Source: Rachicladosporium sp. CCFEE 5018 (Eukaryota > Ascomycota > Dothideomycetes > Cladosporiales > Cladosporiaceae). Taken from it: DNA of 64,000 bases. A program made the position numbers and the translations under genes. The DNA lies in NCBI GenBank assembly GCA_002077045.2, contig KZ111160.1:275907-339906 (forward strand), read 5' to 3'. Below, piece after piece: positions 20,601 through 32,753 of the stretch. Each line of letters begins with the position of its first letter. Positions within the stretch are counted from its first letter, which is position 1. Below the pieces are notes generated by a model. The model saw nothing but the letters and a program-made list of their open reading frames with translations, did no database searches and was not told where the DNA came from.

Positions 20601-23392
20601 GTCCTTCTCTTTCTGCTCCTTCTCCTTGTCTTTTGACGTCTTGCTCGTAGTCTTGCTGCCGCCTCCGAAAAGCCCCCATCCACCTGAAGACTTGCTCGAC
20701 TTCTTCTCCTCTTTCGGCGGTTCAGGGGGTGGAGGTGGAGCTTCGTCTGTGATAGCCATGATGTCGTCAGGCGACTCCTTTGAGGAGTCCTTCGACTTCG
20801 TCTTGGCAAGATCTGGCTCCTTAGCGCCCTTCTTGCTCGTCTTGTCTTTCTTGGACGACGACTTCGCTGGCGCTGCGAATGACCAGGGATCGTCCGCTGG
20901 CGTATCGTTGACATCCATCAGTGTGAGATCCGCAAGCATGTCAGCGGGTGGTTCAGGCATCGCAGGCATGGGGGGAGGGAATGGCTCAGCCACTGCCCCT
21001 TTCTTCGTCGACGTCTTCTTCTTGTCTTTCTTGCCAGTAGTCCACATCGAGTCCTCCTCTGCAGACTTCTCTTGGACCGCGGCAGGCAGGACGATCGAGG
21101 CGCCAGGACTTGGGTCCGCAGAGATCTCTTGCACAATGTCCTTGGTTTTACCACTCTTCTTCTTCTCCTTCTTGCCAGTCGACCAGCTGTTCAAGAAGTC
21201 ATCGTCCGCCTTGGGCTCGTCGACAGCCGCTGGTTCCAAAAACGTCGCAGGCTCAACAGCGTCTTTGCCCGTCTTGCCCTTCTTGTCTTTGCCAGTCGAT
21301 GATCCCCATCCAAAGCTCCAGCCTCCCTCCTCTGCTGGAGGCTCTGCCACAGGCTCGCGCTCGATTTTTGGGACTTCCTCAATGACTGCGCCTTTCTTGC
21401 CTTTCTTGTCCTTCTTTTTGTCCGTGCTACCCCACCCCGAGTTCAGCCAGTCGTCCGCCGGTGGGTCCGCGGGTGCCGCGGGTGGAGGTGGCGGTACATC
21501 GATGATTGGATCTTCCGTAGCGCCCCAGTCAAACCCACCTCCAACTGCTTTCTTCTTCTTGTCTTTCTTGGGAGCACCCCAACCACTACCGAAATCATCG
21601 ACGACTTCTGCAGCGGGCTCTGGTACCACTACGACAGGATCAATCTTTGGCTCTTCCTTGACCGCACCCTTCTTCTTCTTTTTGTCCTTGGAAGAGGTAC
21701 CCCAGCCGAAGGCGTCATCAGCTGCAGGTTCTGGCTCCGCTGGAGGCTCGGGCACGACAACGACCTCAGGCTCAGGTGGTGGATCGTCCAGGAATCCAGC
21801 TTTGCCCTTCTTGGCCTTCTTCTTATCTTTCGCACTCGAGAATGCGCCCCACGTGTCTTCCTCTTTCTGCTCTTCCTTCCCCTCCTCGACGATCACGGCC
21901 GCTGGCTCAGGCTCTGCGTCGAAGTCGAAAGCACCCTTCTTCTTTTTCTTTTTGTCTTTTGCGGCAGACCCGAAAGACCAGATGTCATCTTCAGCGGGCT
22001 TCTCGGGCTCAGGGGGCGGAGGCGGTGGCTCAGCTATTGGGTCGGGCTCTGCTACACCACCCTTCTTCTTCTTCTTGTCCTTCGTATTAGAGAACGAACC
22101 CCAAGGATCTTCCTCCTGCTTTGGTTCCTCAGCAGGTGGCTCAGCCGGTGGATCATCGAGGCCAAAATCGAAAGTGCCAGCACCCTTCTTCTTGTCCTTC
22201 TTGGATCCAAATCCCCAGCCAGAATCGAGGTCATCCTTCTTCTTTTCCTCTGCTGCTGGCTTCTCTGCCTCGGTGCCGGCGAAGCCCCATGACGAGCCTG
22301 TCGTAGCTGCTGCGGCACCGCCTGAACCCCAGCCTCCTCCCCATCCACCTCCAAATCCAAAGCCACCAGCTTTCGAGTCCTTGCCAGCGTCTAGGCCGAA
22401 GTCGAGATCGATCTTGGGTGCAGACTTGTCATCGTTCAGATTGATGTCGTCAAATTTCATGTCGTTCGTTGGAGGCGGCGGCGGTTCGGGATCGTTCTAA
22501 GAAAGCTGTTAGGTATGCGACGGGTATGTGAGGCATATGCGACGACGTGTTAGGAGACGACACCGCCTTGAGTCGCGTGCACGTCTTAGCGCATGCACGT
22601 TATGCCACTTCAGCATGAGATTGCGGAGGTCTGGGCGCAAGCCACATCTTCCCGCGTGCTTCCCGGCTTTCCAAGGCAATTGCGCACCCGATTCGCTGAT
22701 ATTCGGGATTGCATGCGAATGGTGTATTGTGCTGAGAACGATGACGGGCGAGAAATGGAAAGTTGACTGACCTTGCCCTTTTTGCCCTTCTTCTTGGTGG
22801 TGGACGTGAAACCCCAAGAGTCCTCTTCAGCGGCAGCCTTGGAAGGTACTTCCACGATAGGCTCTGGCTCAGGCTCGGGCAATGGGTCAAGCTCCTTGCC
22901 CTTTTTACCCTTCTTCTTCTTCCCACCCGCAGGTGCGAAGGAGCCCCATTCATCCTCAGGCTCAGCAGGAGCAGCGTCAGCAGCAGGTTCCGCAAAAGCG
23001 TCCTCTTCGGCCTTCTTGGCCTCTTCCTCCTGCTTCTTCTTCTCTTCCTCTTCGAATTCCTCCCTAATATCATTAGTACAATGCTCGTAGCAAGGCGGAC
23101 CCGGCTTCGAGATCGGATGACGCTGTACTCACCAAGCATTCTTTTTCTTCTTTTTCTTGTTCTTCTTGCCACCAGCTGCGCCCCAGTCGTCACCATCGTC
23201 CCCTCCGCCGCCATCTCCGCCACCTGGAGGCTCACCACCACCAGCATCGCCCCCGTCTCCGGCAGCTCCATCACCACCATCACCATCATTGGCTCCGTTA
23301 CCTCCCTCCCCGGCTGCCTCGTCCTCCTTCTTCTTCTCGTCATCATCGTCGTCCCAATTCGTGGCAGCCTTCTTCTTCTTCTTTGCATGCAT
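17700..23392 (-). CDS. very long Lys/Trp/Gly-rich repeat protein, function unknown
   Basis: Three exons on the minus strand (23392-23133, 23063-22772, 22496-17700) encode about 1,782 aa. Introns are 23064-23132 and a 275-bp intron 22497-22771 (GTCAGT...CTTAG). I start at MHAKKKKKAATNWDDDDDE because composition changes there; an in-frame extension reaches 23917. Residues about 20-750 repeat a unit of acidic/Pro linker, then W-(G/S)-(F/W)-x-(S/T), then x-K-D-K-K-K-K-K-G, at least twelve times (for example W-G-F-G-S-K-K-D-K-K-K; W-S-F-G-S-A-A-K-D-K-K-K). Degenerate copies (D-G-W-G-F-W-G-A; G-S-W-G-F-W-G-A-A) lie further along. The C-terminal third is a charged Arg/Glu/Ala coiled-coil-like region, ending S-S-W-F-K-K-I-A-G-L. 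No enzyme domain, signal peptide or membrane helix. It is probably largely disordered (inference). I cannot name it. Confidence 0.75.
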
Positions 23393-25423
23393 TCGCACAC
23401 CCACAGTGTCTGACCAATCAATCTTCACGCCAGGTTGCGCGCTGCATGGAATCACTCCCGATCTTTTGACCCATGTGAAATAAGAGATTGGAGCGTCGCC
23501 ACTGCGCAAATCACTTGCAAGTGCAAGCGCATTCGTGCCGGTGTAGTCTGCAGGTAGCTCATAGCAGTCTTCATCCAGTGGTAGCCAGTCATTGCCAATA
23601 AGCGAGGTGCGACCTATGCTCCGGTCGCTCGATTCGTGCAGCACTTGGTGCAGAGTCCCAGCAAGGTCCAAGTTGCGATAGCGCGAGGCCTGGCATTGAG
23701 ACCTTGACAATGATCCGGTGCCACATGTTTTCTCCCATATGTATGAGATGGCCCTCAACGTGCGTCGAAGTCGCGCGACCTCATCCGACCCAGTCCTCTG
23801 TTGGCGGGTGCCCGGGCTTGACTGGAATCCGACATGGCGGTCTCCGGTGTATGATGCGACTGTGGCAGCCATTGGTGGTGTAGAGCCCGTAACTTGCTCT
23901 GTGTGACAAGACCACACTCATGGAAGGCAATCTGGAAACTGGGACAACCAGATTCAATGATTGAGATGTCCTAAAATCTGTAACACTGCGTGTGGCAGCT
24001 GCACAGCCGAGTGATGAGACGACGAGACGTCGAGGGGCAAGCTAGACACGAATGACCTGTAGCTCGATGCAGAAACAAGCACCAAGAAGCTTGCTCTGGC
24101 GCGTGAAAGATGGTGGTCGCCCCGGGTGTGCCACGAGGAGAGCAGCCGGGCGCTATGCCCGCGTCGGAAAATCTTGGCTAACAACCCCCTGCGTTTCTTC
24201 CTGTGTGTATCAGGCAAGCCAATCGGTGGCGCGCGATGGGTTAAGCGAGGTTGTAGGTCACACGGTCCTCCGTCACCGCCAGCAATGCCCTGTCTCGAAT
24301 ATACAACTACGAAGTCGTCTTCATAGATCCATGAGCATAGAGGAGAACTTTTCACAAAGAAGACCACGTAGCCTGCAGCTCACCATGGCTTCGGCACCCC
24401 CGTCACATGCACGATGCGCTTGTTCGCGTACCCGACCATGGGGAGATCGCGGCAAGAATCGGGCGTATTCGTGCCATTAGAACACCTTCGAAGAAAGAAA
24501 GTCCGCTGGCTTGTGTTCACCGCCAGATGCCCACACGCGTGTATGGCGCGAGCGAGATGCGGTCCGTCGCCGAAAACAATCCGTAGTGGGGTTCTGGGGG
24601 TGGCACAGAGTTGCTGACTGGTCACAAAGAGGGTTGCGTGCAGTAGAAGCGGGCCTTGCCATGAGCTATTTCCCTGCATTCATGTGTTGCGTTTGTGGTC
24701 TAAGGTATGACCGCCAGATTAAGTAGGGCCTCGCGGTGGCAAATTCATACCCTCATTGATGGCGGAACTGGACAGTATGCCGGTGCACTGGATAGAGACT
24801 GCGTTACCTCTCAGTGACCAATGTCATGCGTTCTTTGCCTTGACAGACAACGCGAGCAGAGCAAGCTTTAAATCCGGAGCGACATGGAGATGCACAAGAC
24901 GTGTTGGATGCTCACCAAGGCCACGTCCTGCGTATACTGAGGATGTGGCGTTCTTGGAGCAGACGTTCGTGTCGAGATCGCCATAAAGAAGTCATAGAAC
25001 TACTGAAAGGGATCAGCGAGATGTAGCTCGGTCTTCGGTGGTCATTGATGGGGGACGCATCAGAGCATCATCTGGTCTTATGACCCAGCATGAGGTGAGG
25101 TTGAGATAAGCAGTATTTCGAGGAGGGAAGGCATCAAAGAAGGCAGCCTGGAGGGAAGGAGCGCACACCACATCTATGAGGCCGGCTGTAACTAATACTT
25201 GGACTCACCGTTTCCTACGGGAGCGTCTTTGCATCAATTCAATGTGGAGAATCATTAAGGCTGCACTACCATAGCGAAGTCTCGTGGAGGGACTGTGGAA
25301 TGCTCATCTTACCATTCCTAGCATGTATCAACTATACTCAAGCCGACTTTCTAATTTCCCATTCTCGGGCAGTATGAGCCCATAGCTGCTCACTCGATCA
25401 TCACGTCTCTGATTCACCATTCC
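23393..25423. other. intergenic, about 2.0 kb
   Basis: Up to 23917 the repeat-protein frame stays open, but its composition is unlike the gene, so I treat it as leader. From about 23,918 to 25,423 only short frames without domains occur on either strand, and no repeat, tRNA or transposon remnant was recognised. This is one of the two largest empty stretches of the window. Confidence 0.45.
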
Positions 25424-28400
25424 TCAGTCGAAGACGTCAGTAGCATACCTCTCCCCCCTCACCCGTTCGAACCACTCCTCAGCACTCTTCCGATCCCCAC
25501 TCTTCCCCATCTTTACCGCTCCTTTCTCATACTGCTCCATGAAGATCTCCTTCACCCCATCTCCAATACCGCGACTCCCGCAAGTATAGACTTTCGGCCC
25601 CTTAGCCCACAGCTCTGTGAGCAGCTCCCCGTCAGCTCGAAGCGCATCATCAACATGCTTGTGCCCGTTGCTCAGCTCAGGAGCTTGCGAGTAGGCATGA
25701 TGGATCACCACAGCGCCGAGCTTCTCAAACCAGGTCATCTCCTCGGAGTAGAGCGAGTCTTTGGCAGGTTGACGACAGCCGATGTAGAGGTGTGCTGGCG
25801 CGAGTGTCCGACCACCGCCAATCTGCGCAGCGCGTTCTTGAATGAAGCCGCGGAATGGAGCGAGACCAGTGCCAGCAGCTACCATGATGATCGGCGTATT
25901 CTCATTGTCGATAGGGAGGTGGAAGGCGCCGGCCGACGGCTTCACAGCAACGTGCACGATGTCTCCGGGTTTCAGCTGGGACAGATAGTGGGAAGCGACG
26001 CCGATATAGCGGCCCTGGCCGGAGTGGGAGGGAGAGTCGATGATGCTGTATGTGAGAGAAGCGACGCGAGGGTTCGCAAGTGGCGATGATGAGATGCTGT
26101 ATTGCCGGACTCGCATTGTGATGAGACTTGCGATGAAGGCTGCCAAGGGGAGCGGAATTGACGGGAAGCGCTCGAGGAGATCAAGGAGGGAGGTGCGCTT
26201 CTCGGTGATCTCAGACGCAAACGTGTCTTCGGAGGCAAGTAACTCCAGTGAAGCCTTCGTATCTGCATCGGTCGCTGTAGCGATGAGTAGGGCTATGTTG
26301 CGTTTGGTCGCAGGCTGCGATAGCTCGAGGTATGCGCCGAACAGAGATTGGGCCGGGATAGGTCCCTTAGGTAGAGCGGTGCCAGTCTTGGAGGTGATGG
26401 TCAGCACGCTGTCCCATGCGAGCCCGAAACGTACAGCCACTCGGTGTACTGTTGCTTGTGGATTCAGTGGCAGGATGGCTAGGTAATCTCCGGCTCGGTA
26501 AGTAGTCTCGGAAGGCAGTTGTAACTCGATGTGTCTCCTTTCCGGTACACCGGGTTCTGTCAGTGTGCGGGCAGCTACTACCTTTGCCTCAGAGACGTCC
26601 GCTCTGAGGTGAGAAGCTCGGCGACTTGAGACTTCAACATCTAGTGTCGTCAACGAGACGGGAACGTCGTTGTCCCCCTCAGCCTCACCACCGAACTGCT
26701 TCTTCATCGCCGGCCATAGAATGTTATCTTCCCAGGTCTGAAATTCACTCATCATGTCGCCCTTCTTCGCATCGGCACTACCCATCTTGCATATACGACG
26801 GCTACCATGCTGTGCCAGTAGGCGATCGATTGTCGTCGGGACTTTGTGAAATGTACTTGCCCAGTCCGAGTGGCCAGCAGCGAAAACGGCGTGGGTGGAA
26901 CCCTCGATCTTCTTGTCCTTGGGTAGATACGACAGCCAGTCGAAGTAGTGACCAGCATTGTCAGTTGGCTGACCCTCATAGGATGCCGTAATGATCACCG
27001 TAGGGTCCTTAGTGGGCTCCTGCCGTGCCGCCGAGTCAAGCGTGTTCACGGTAGCACGAAACCCATGCGCTGCGGCATCTGCTGCCAAAGTTTGTGCAAA
27101 GGCTTCGCAGGTACCGCTATTGCTGCCGTACAGCACGGTGATTGGAATGCCCTCGTCCTCGGCCAGCTTTGTCGCGACTTTAAGACTTTCGTGGGTTCGT
27201 GCATTAGCACCGATCGCGCCGGAGAGTGCGTGCTCAACCTTTGTCGCGTTCCAGCCTTCGCGGAGAGTCGCCCGCACGAAGAAGTCCTTTGGCTTGATTG
27301 TCAATGTGCTCTTGAGTTGCAGGTCGTAGCTAGGATCGTCCAGGTTGTAGTCAAAGAACTGTAGGCACGTCGCAACCACCAGCAATGCTTCTTGCCACGC
27401 AAAAGGTCGACCGATGCAGCCTCTGGCGCCATTACCGAATGGCTTCCAGGCAGCTGCTGGGAGCTTGTTGAAGTTCTCGTCGAGCATACGCTCCGGCTTC
27501 CACTCCTCTGCATCCTCTCCGTACACTGCTGGATCGCGGTGGAGACAGTGCAGCGGCGTTATGATCGGCTCTCCAGAGGCGACAAAGTACTTGCCACCGA
27601 TGATCTCTCCATGTTCGCTATTGGAGGTGACTGTGAAGGCTGGAGCAGTGGGTTGAAGCCTCAATGTCTCCCGCAACATGGCTGAGATCCACGGAAGCTT
27701 GTTGAGATCATCGAACTCGATGCTGCGGCCGCCCAACACCGTGTCGACCTCCTCTCGGGCTTTACGATATGCCTCGGGCGACTTGAGCATGTAGTACCAG
27801 AGAAAGCTCTATTGCGCGTGTTAGCTCACATCGAATAATCAATAAAAACGTAGCATATACCAGTAGACCAGAGGTTGTCTCGTGCCCAGCTATTAGAAAA
27901 GTAATCATGTTACTCGTGATATTCTCCTCCGGCAGCATGGCGCCGGTCTTGGGATCCTTGCCATTCACCATGGCGTTCAGTAGATCCTTGTTCTCTGGCT
28001 TCGGATGCTCACGGCGTTCTCTCACCAGATCCGAGGCGATCGATCGCATGAAGTCGATACTTTTGAAGAATTCCGCATCTTCCGCACTGAATCAGATTAG
28101 CCACCATCGCTTACGGCTCTTCAAAGGGACTCCAAAGGGCTGTACCGATAGAAAGGCGCCATGAAGCCCGGGCGTCTGGCACGGGAGCCGCCGATCTTGA
28201 GGAACGTTGTCATTGCGTCGATGAACGGATGCATATCCTCTGTGTAGAAGCTGTTGAATCGATAGTCCATGGCACAAAGGGCGAGAGTGTCCAGTGTCAG
28301 TCGGGTGAAGTCATCTGCGACCGGTATGCGATATTGGCTTCCCATGCGCGCCCACTGGAGATGCAATCAGTCAATGTGATGAGACTCGAAGTGTCATCGC

Positions 28401-29017
28401 GCGGCTGTACCTTCAGCGCAAGTTGGCTGGCGATATCCTTCATCGCATCAAACATGCCATGCAGCGGCAGAGGTCCGAATGCAGGCACGAGGACGCGGTG
28501 TGCGATTTCCCAGTTGGGCTCTTTGTGGAAAGCTGTGAAGAGGCCATCTTGAATCCCATTTCTGAGCTCCTTGAGGCCACCAGCGACGTCCTTGTGGAAG
28601 CGCTTCTCGTCGCAGACCTCGGTAGCCAGAGCAACATTGTTGATGAACACTTTACGTGAGCCCAGGATGTTGAGGCTGTAGATCTCGCCTAGAGTTGTGT
28701 CAGTGGGTAGCTCAAGCGGACGAGCCTTCCTACTTCATTGTTGTGAAGCTGCGGTAGAGTGGTTCCCTCGATGCGAACCTATGAGGATGACCTGCGTCAG
28801 AGGAGCGCAACTACCAAAAACAGCCTCGAGCATCGTGCGCGTGTTCGGTTTGATCATGAGGATTTAAGGGCATGCGGGTTCACTGACCATACTCTGCTGC
28901 CAGGTTCATGAAAGATTTCGTCGGCAGCTCCGGATCAATGCTCGAGACATTGCCAACAAACGGCAGTCCCTTTGGCTGAGGTATTGGGACAGTGTCCCGC
29001 TTGTCGATCGTAGCCAT
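25424..29017 (-). CDS. CYP505-type self-sufficient P450:NADPH-P450 reductase fusion (fatty-acid hydroxylase, P450foxy-like)
   Basis: Five exons on the minus strand (29017-28888, 28688-28411, 28354-28146, 28086-27861, 27808-25424) give 1,075 aa, the usual CYP505 length. Introns are 199, 56, 59 and 52 bp. The P450 half has the I-helix A-G-H-E-T-T-S (about 272-278), E-T-L-R (328-331) and the haem loop F-G-N-G-A-R-G-C-I-G with Cys about 412. The reductase half has the FMN motif T-V-L-Y-G-S-N-S-G-T (about 505-514), FAD-binding R-Q-Y-S-I-S-S-S-P (about 849-857), and NADPH blocks including A-G-T-G-L-A-P-F-R-G and V-Y-T-C-G-S. All cofactor motifs are intact. The family catalyses subterminal fatty-acid hydroxylation at the ER or in the cytosol without a separate reductase; no N-terminal membrane anchor is seen (MATIDKRDTVPIPQPKGLPF). 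It is divergent from PPN1. Confidence 0.93.
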
Positions 29018-30014
29018 GGAACTGACCAACCGCTCAAGGGGTCAAAGCAGTCAGGTCAGACAGTTTAGAAAAGTCGAGTCGCTTCAGCGGTTGCAGCTGA
29101 GAATGGATTAAGGGAGCGAGCTTGCTCGAGCTTAGTGGTGAGCTGACTGTTCGACAGGGAAGTCTGCAGTGGAACGGACTGAGATGGTGATGAATGGAAA
29201 TGAGGACATGCTCGGCCACCTACATGTTATGGCGAGATTATGTATTATCGAGCGATGTCGACACACTTCGTGGCACCGGTCGTGTGAATGTCCGCGTCAG
29301 TGCAGGCGAAGCAGGACTGAAACCCATCAGCGGCGAAGATGATCGCTTGGGTTCTCAAGATACGGCCGAGGCGGACTTGTGCATGCACAAATAGGCCATC
29401 CTCTGCACAACATCGCTGAGTTCGGCCTTCACATCGGAATGGATAAATCGTAGTCAGCGACGCGTAGTCTATAGAATAGTAACGACTCGGCCTTTGGCAT
29501 GTGCTTGCTTGTGACGAAGGGTTCCCCCCTTTACCTGGAGTATCTCGGCAGCGCTTGCACAGCCCGTCTACAACATACATGTCATCCGACAGGGTCACTT
29601 GGTGCACATCCCACACACGTGTAGTCATTCCGAGCAGTCATTCGGCGGTCTCTGAACGAGCCGAGCCCTAAGAAAAGAATGTGGACCATCACGGTGTCTT
29701 TGTGGTGAGGTCGTGTGCCCGTGTCGAGCCGTAGCAGGGCCGATTCATGAGAAGGTCATACTGATCTCCATCTGTCGCTACCTCCACTTGTATATTAACG
29801 ACCACTCTCCAAGCACCCTGCTGAACATTCTGCACGTCTGCTTGCCAGATCTGGAGCTCTCGGGATGCTGCTCTGGGACTGTCCGGGAGTCAGCTCTAAG
29901 TGACATCGACACGGCAATATTACATTCTAGGGCTCCTCTTTCACGCCTGTTGCGTAGTACGCGGCGGAGGCATCGTGGACTGCCTTGTTGATGGGTATGT
30001 CCGCGTGAGACGCG
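29018..30014. other. intergenic, 997 bp (divergent promoter)
   Basis: Upstream region shared by CYP505 (leftward) and PPN1 (rightward). Small frames on both strands lack domains. No confident TATA box or binding site. Confidence 0.4.
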
Positions 30015-32027
30015 ATGCAGCCTCTCGTGCTCTGGGCTGCTGTGCTGTTTGCGGCAGCGAGTGCTCTGAGCATTCCGAGCACGCAGAGACCTATCGTAGA
30101 TCTCCCGGTAGGTCCTACGAAGCACCGTAAATTGCACGGGCGTTTCCTTCACATAACGGACATACATCCCGATAGCTTCTACCAGGTTTACTCGTCCACC
30201 GCTCAAGATGCTGCGTGCCACCGAGGGACAGGCCCTGCGGGTCTATATGGCGCTGAAACAAGCGAATGTGACAGTCCGTTTGCCTTGGTGAACCAGACGT
30301 TCAGCTGGATCGAGAAGGAGTTCAGGAACAACATCGACTTCATCGTCTGGACTGGGGACTCGGCCAGACACGACAATGATGAGCAGCATCCCCGTTCAGT
30401 CGCGCAGGTCGCAGGGCTCAACAAGTTCCTTGTGCAGAAAATGTACGAAAGCTTCGGGAAGAGAAATGGAGACGGGGAGGACGAGGATCCGAACAATGAT
30501 TATGTGATCCCGATCATACCCACGCTAGGCAATAACGACGTGCTACCGCACAATATTATGCAGAAAGGACCGAACCAATGGACTCGGGCGTACACCCGCA
30601 TGTGGCGCCAATTCATTCCGGAAGCGCAGACGCACTCCTTCGAGCAAGGAGGTTGGTTCTACGTGGAGGCAATCCCAGGCAAGCTGGCCGTGTTCAGTCT
30701 CAACACGCTTTACTTCTTCACGTCAAACGCAGCCGTTGATGGCTGTGCTGCAAGGTCAGAGCCTGGCTACAGGCAGATGGAATGGCTTCGCATACAGCTG
30801 CAATTCATGCGTGATCGCGGCATGAAAGCTATCTTGATCGGCCACGTACCACCTGCTCGAACGGACGCGAAGACGCAGTGGGATGAGACATGCTGGCAGA
30901 AGTACACACTGTGGATGCAGCAATATCGAGATGTCGTGATCGCGGGTTTGTGGGGACACATGAACTACGATCACTTCTTTCTGCAGGACTTCAAGGCGAT
31001 CGACAAGGAGACACTAGATGGACGGATGCGGATAGATGGCGTTGGAAGGCAAGAGACGGACGTGCATACTGCGGTATCTGGAGAGTACTTTATTGATCTC
31101 CGTGAGCAGTGGGCGGAGCTCCCTAAGCCGCCGAAGAAGGGCGCTTCGAACCAGAAGAGCAAGAAGGGTGGGAAGAAGAGCAAGAAAGGCAAAGACAAGC
31201 AAAGGCAGCGGCACAAGAAGTATCTTGAGAAGGTCGGAGGTGTGTGGGCGGAGGACTATGCTATCAGCTTCGCAAGCGCGAGTGTGGTGCCCAATTTGCT
31301 ACCTGTGGTCAGAGTCTTTGAGTACAATGTCAGCGGCTTGGACAGTAGCTCGAACAGTTTGCATACCGGCGCTGCACCCGAAGAAATCTTGAAGGACGAC
31401 GGCGAGTGGATGGACGCATTTAGACGGAAGAAGCCAAAGTCGCAGAAATTCACTATGCCAAACCCGCCCTCGAAGTCAGCACCACCAGGACCCGCATATT
31501 CTGCACAATCCCTGTCGCTCCTCGGCTATACTCAATACCTCGCCAACATCACCCTGATAAACAATGACTTCATAGGTGACGATCCGACTCACTCAGCAGA
31601 CCTCAAACTGGATGCTCAGAAGTGGAAAGAGGGCAAGCACAAAGGCCGCAAACCTCGTAACAAGGATCAGGAGCCGAGACCGAAAGAGTTCAAGTACGAG
31701 GTGCACTACGACACGCGGAATGATAGCGTCTATCGTTTGAAGGACTTGACTATGCCGCACATGCTTGATCTGGCGCGACGCATCGGGGCATTCGTGCCAC
31801 AAGCGTCAGTCAGCGTCGATCTTGCGAATGAGGACAATGAGTTACCGGAGTCCTCGTCGCCCCGCAGCTCTAAGAAGGGCAAGAAAGACAAAAAGAAGCA
31901 AAAGAAGAAACACCGCAAGGACAAGCACAAGTACGAGAAGCGAAATGAAGCTTGGTATACGTTCATTCGACGAGCTTTCGTTGAGACGATGGATGCCGAG
32001 GATATTGAGCAGAACTTTGGGCACTGA
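30015..32027 (+). CDS. PPN1: vacuolar endopolyphosphatase Ppn1
   Basis: Single exon, 670 aa. An N-terminal hydrophobic signal-anchor (L-V-L-W-A-A-V-L-F-A-A-A-S-A-L) is followed by the calcineurin-like metallophosphatase core: F-L-H-I-T-D-I-H-P-D (about 44-53), F-I-V-W-T-G-D-S-A-R-H-D, P-T-L-G-N-N-D, L-I-G-H-V-P-P-A-R, and G-L-W-G-H-M-N-Y-D-H-F. These supply the metal-binding Asp, Asn and His residues. The long lysine-rich insert (about 375-400) and a second one near the C terminus are typical of fungal Ppn1 and likely disordered. Ppn1 cuts long-chain polyphosphate in the vacuole after proteolytic processing. Yeast homologues are of similar length, and the frame is intact. Confidence 0.9.
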   Translation: MQPLVLWAAVLFAAASALSIPSTQRPIVDLPVGPTKHRKLHGRFLHITDIHPDSFYQVYSSTAQDAACHRGTGPAGLYGAETSECDSPFALVNQTFSWIEKEFRNNIDFIVWTGDSARHDNDEQHPRSVAQVAGLNKFLVQKMYESFGKRNGDGEDEDPNNDYVIPIIPTLGNNDVLPHNIMQKGPNQWTRAYTRMWRQFIPEAQTHSFEQGGWFYVEAIPGKLAVFSLNTLYFFTSNAAVDGCAARSEPGYRQMEWLRIQLQFMRDRGMKAILIGHVPPARTDAKTQWDETCWQKYTLWMQQYRDVVIAGLWGHMNYDHFFLQDFKAIDKETLDGRMRIDGVGRQETDVHTAVSGEYFIDLREQWAELPKPPKKGASNQKSKKGGKKSKKGKDKQRQRHKKYLEKVGGVWAEDYAISFASASVVPNLLPVVRVFEYNVSGLDSSSNSLHTGAAPEEILKDDGEWMDAFRRKKPKSQKFTMPNPPSKSAPPGPAYSAQSLSLLGYTQYLANITLINNDFIGDDPTHSADLKLDAQKWKEGKHKGRKPRNKDQEPRPKEFKYEVHYDTRNDSVYRLKDLTMPHMLDLARRIGAFVPQASVSVDLANEDNELPESSSPRSSKKGKKDKKKQKKKHRKDKHKYEKRNEAWYTFIRRAFVETMDAEDIEQNFGH

Positions 32028-32349
32028 AAGCAAGGGTAACTCGATCGTGTTGAGACACCTGGGCCGACAGCAGATGCAGGACTTCATGCATCACGGCCAT
32101 CCCATCGCAATGCATGAGCACCTGTCTCAATGAGGTGGCAACTGCGAGTTGCAGCCACAGCTGACGCGTCAGGAGCACCGTAGCGGTCGGATGCCTCGCA
32201 TTCGAAGGCACGTCCGCGCATACGAGTGCACTTCGTAAGCTTGTCTCTCTGCATCACCTCGCGATCTCATCGAGTTCTCATGATGCCATCATGTATTGCT
32301 ACCTATCCTCAGCCTTCACAGCAGTCTTAGCTGGCGCCCTCATCATTGA
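32028..32349. other. intergenic, 322 bp
   Basis: 3' flank of PPN1. No supported feature. Confidence 0.4.
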
Positions 32350-32643
32350 ATGCCTCCTCGCTGCGATGGCGCAGGCAGCCGCCTCCTGCGCAAGCGCCGT
32401 CAGCTCAACGACGAGCACTTCGCCACGCGCCCACTGGACTGCGTTTCGGACCCTCGGAAGTCACGCAAGGCACGCGAAGTCGCCAAAGTGCTACCAACAG
32501 TACTCGATGCCATGTTCGCGCGATACAAGAGGGAAGCAATGTGCCTTGGTGACGGATCCTGCGACGACTACAGGCCACAGCCGAAGCAGTGCGCCAACTG
32601 TGAGAAGTACACTTGCCATGTTCGTCTCTGTATCCGAAGCTAG
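32350..32643 (+). CDS. hypothetical small Cys-containing protein
   Basis: Open frame of 97 aa with no recognised family. It is basic (R-K-R-R, D-P-R-K-S-R-K-A-R-E) with a Cys cluster at the end: C-L-G-D-G-S-C and then C-A-N-C-E-K-Y-T-C-H-V-R-L-C. The spacing hints at metal binding. The segment V-L-P-T-V-L-D-A-M-F resembles Y-L-P-T-A-M-H-E-T-L in the following frame at 32754, so these may be parts of one multi-exon gene or duplicated pieces. No convincing splice pair joins them. Could be spurious. Confidence 0.3.
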   Translation: MPPRCDGAGSRLLRKRRQLNDEHFATRPLDCVSDPRKSRKAREVAKVLPTVLDAMFARYKREAMCLGDGSCDDYRPQPKQCANCEKYTCHVRLCIRS

Positions 32644-32753
32644 ACTAGTCAATAGTGGTACTGATAGCGCACCAGGCTTGCATCTTCCACGACAACTTGC
32701 GAATAGTCTCTTCCCGCCCACTGCTCTTCGCGGATCAGCTTCCACAGTCCAGC

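Noticed and set aside
20227..22500. 757-codon plus-strand open frame
   Set aside because: It lies antisense to the repeat protein. Its Ser/Phe/Leu/Pro-rich reading is what the reverse complement of Lys- and Asp-rich repeats gives, with no domain or independent splice signals.
23393..23917. N-terminal extension of the repeat protein
   Set aside because: In frame but Ser/Arg-rich and unlike the rest. The Met at 23392 begins the typical K/D/W composition, so I kept that start while noting the alternative.
24052..24986. Several 60-140 aa frames on both strands
   Set aside because: Mutually overlapping, Arg/Cys-rich and without motifs; no splice pattern unites them.
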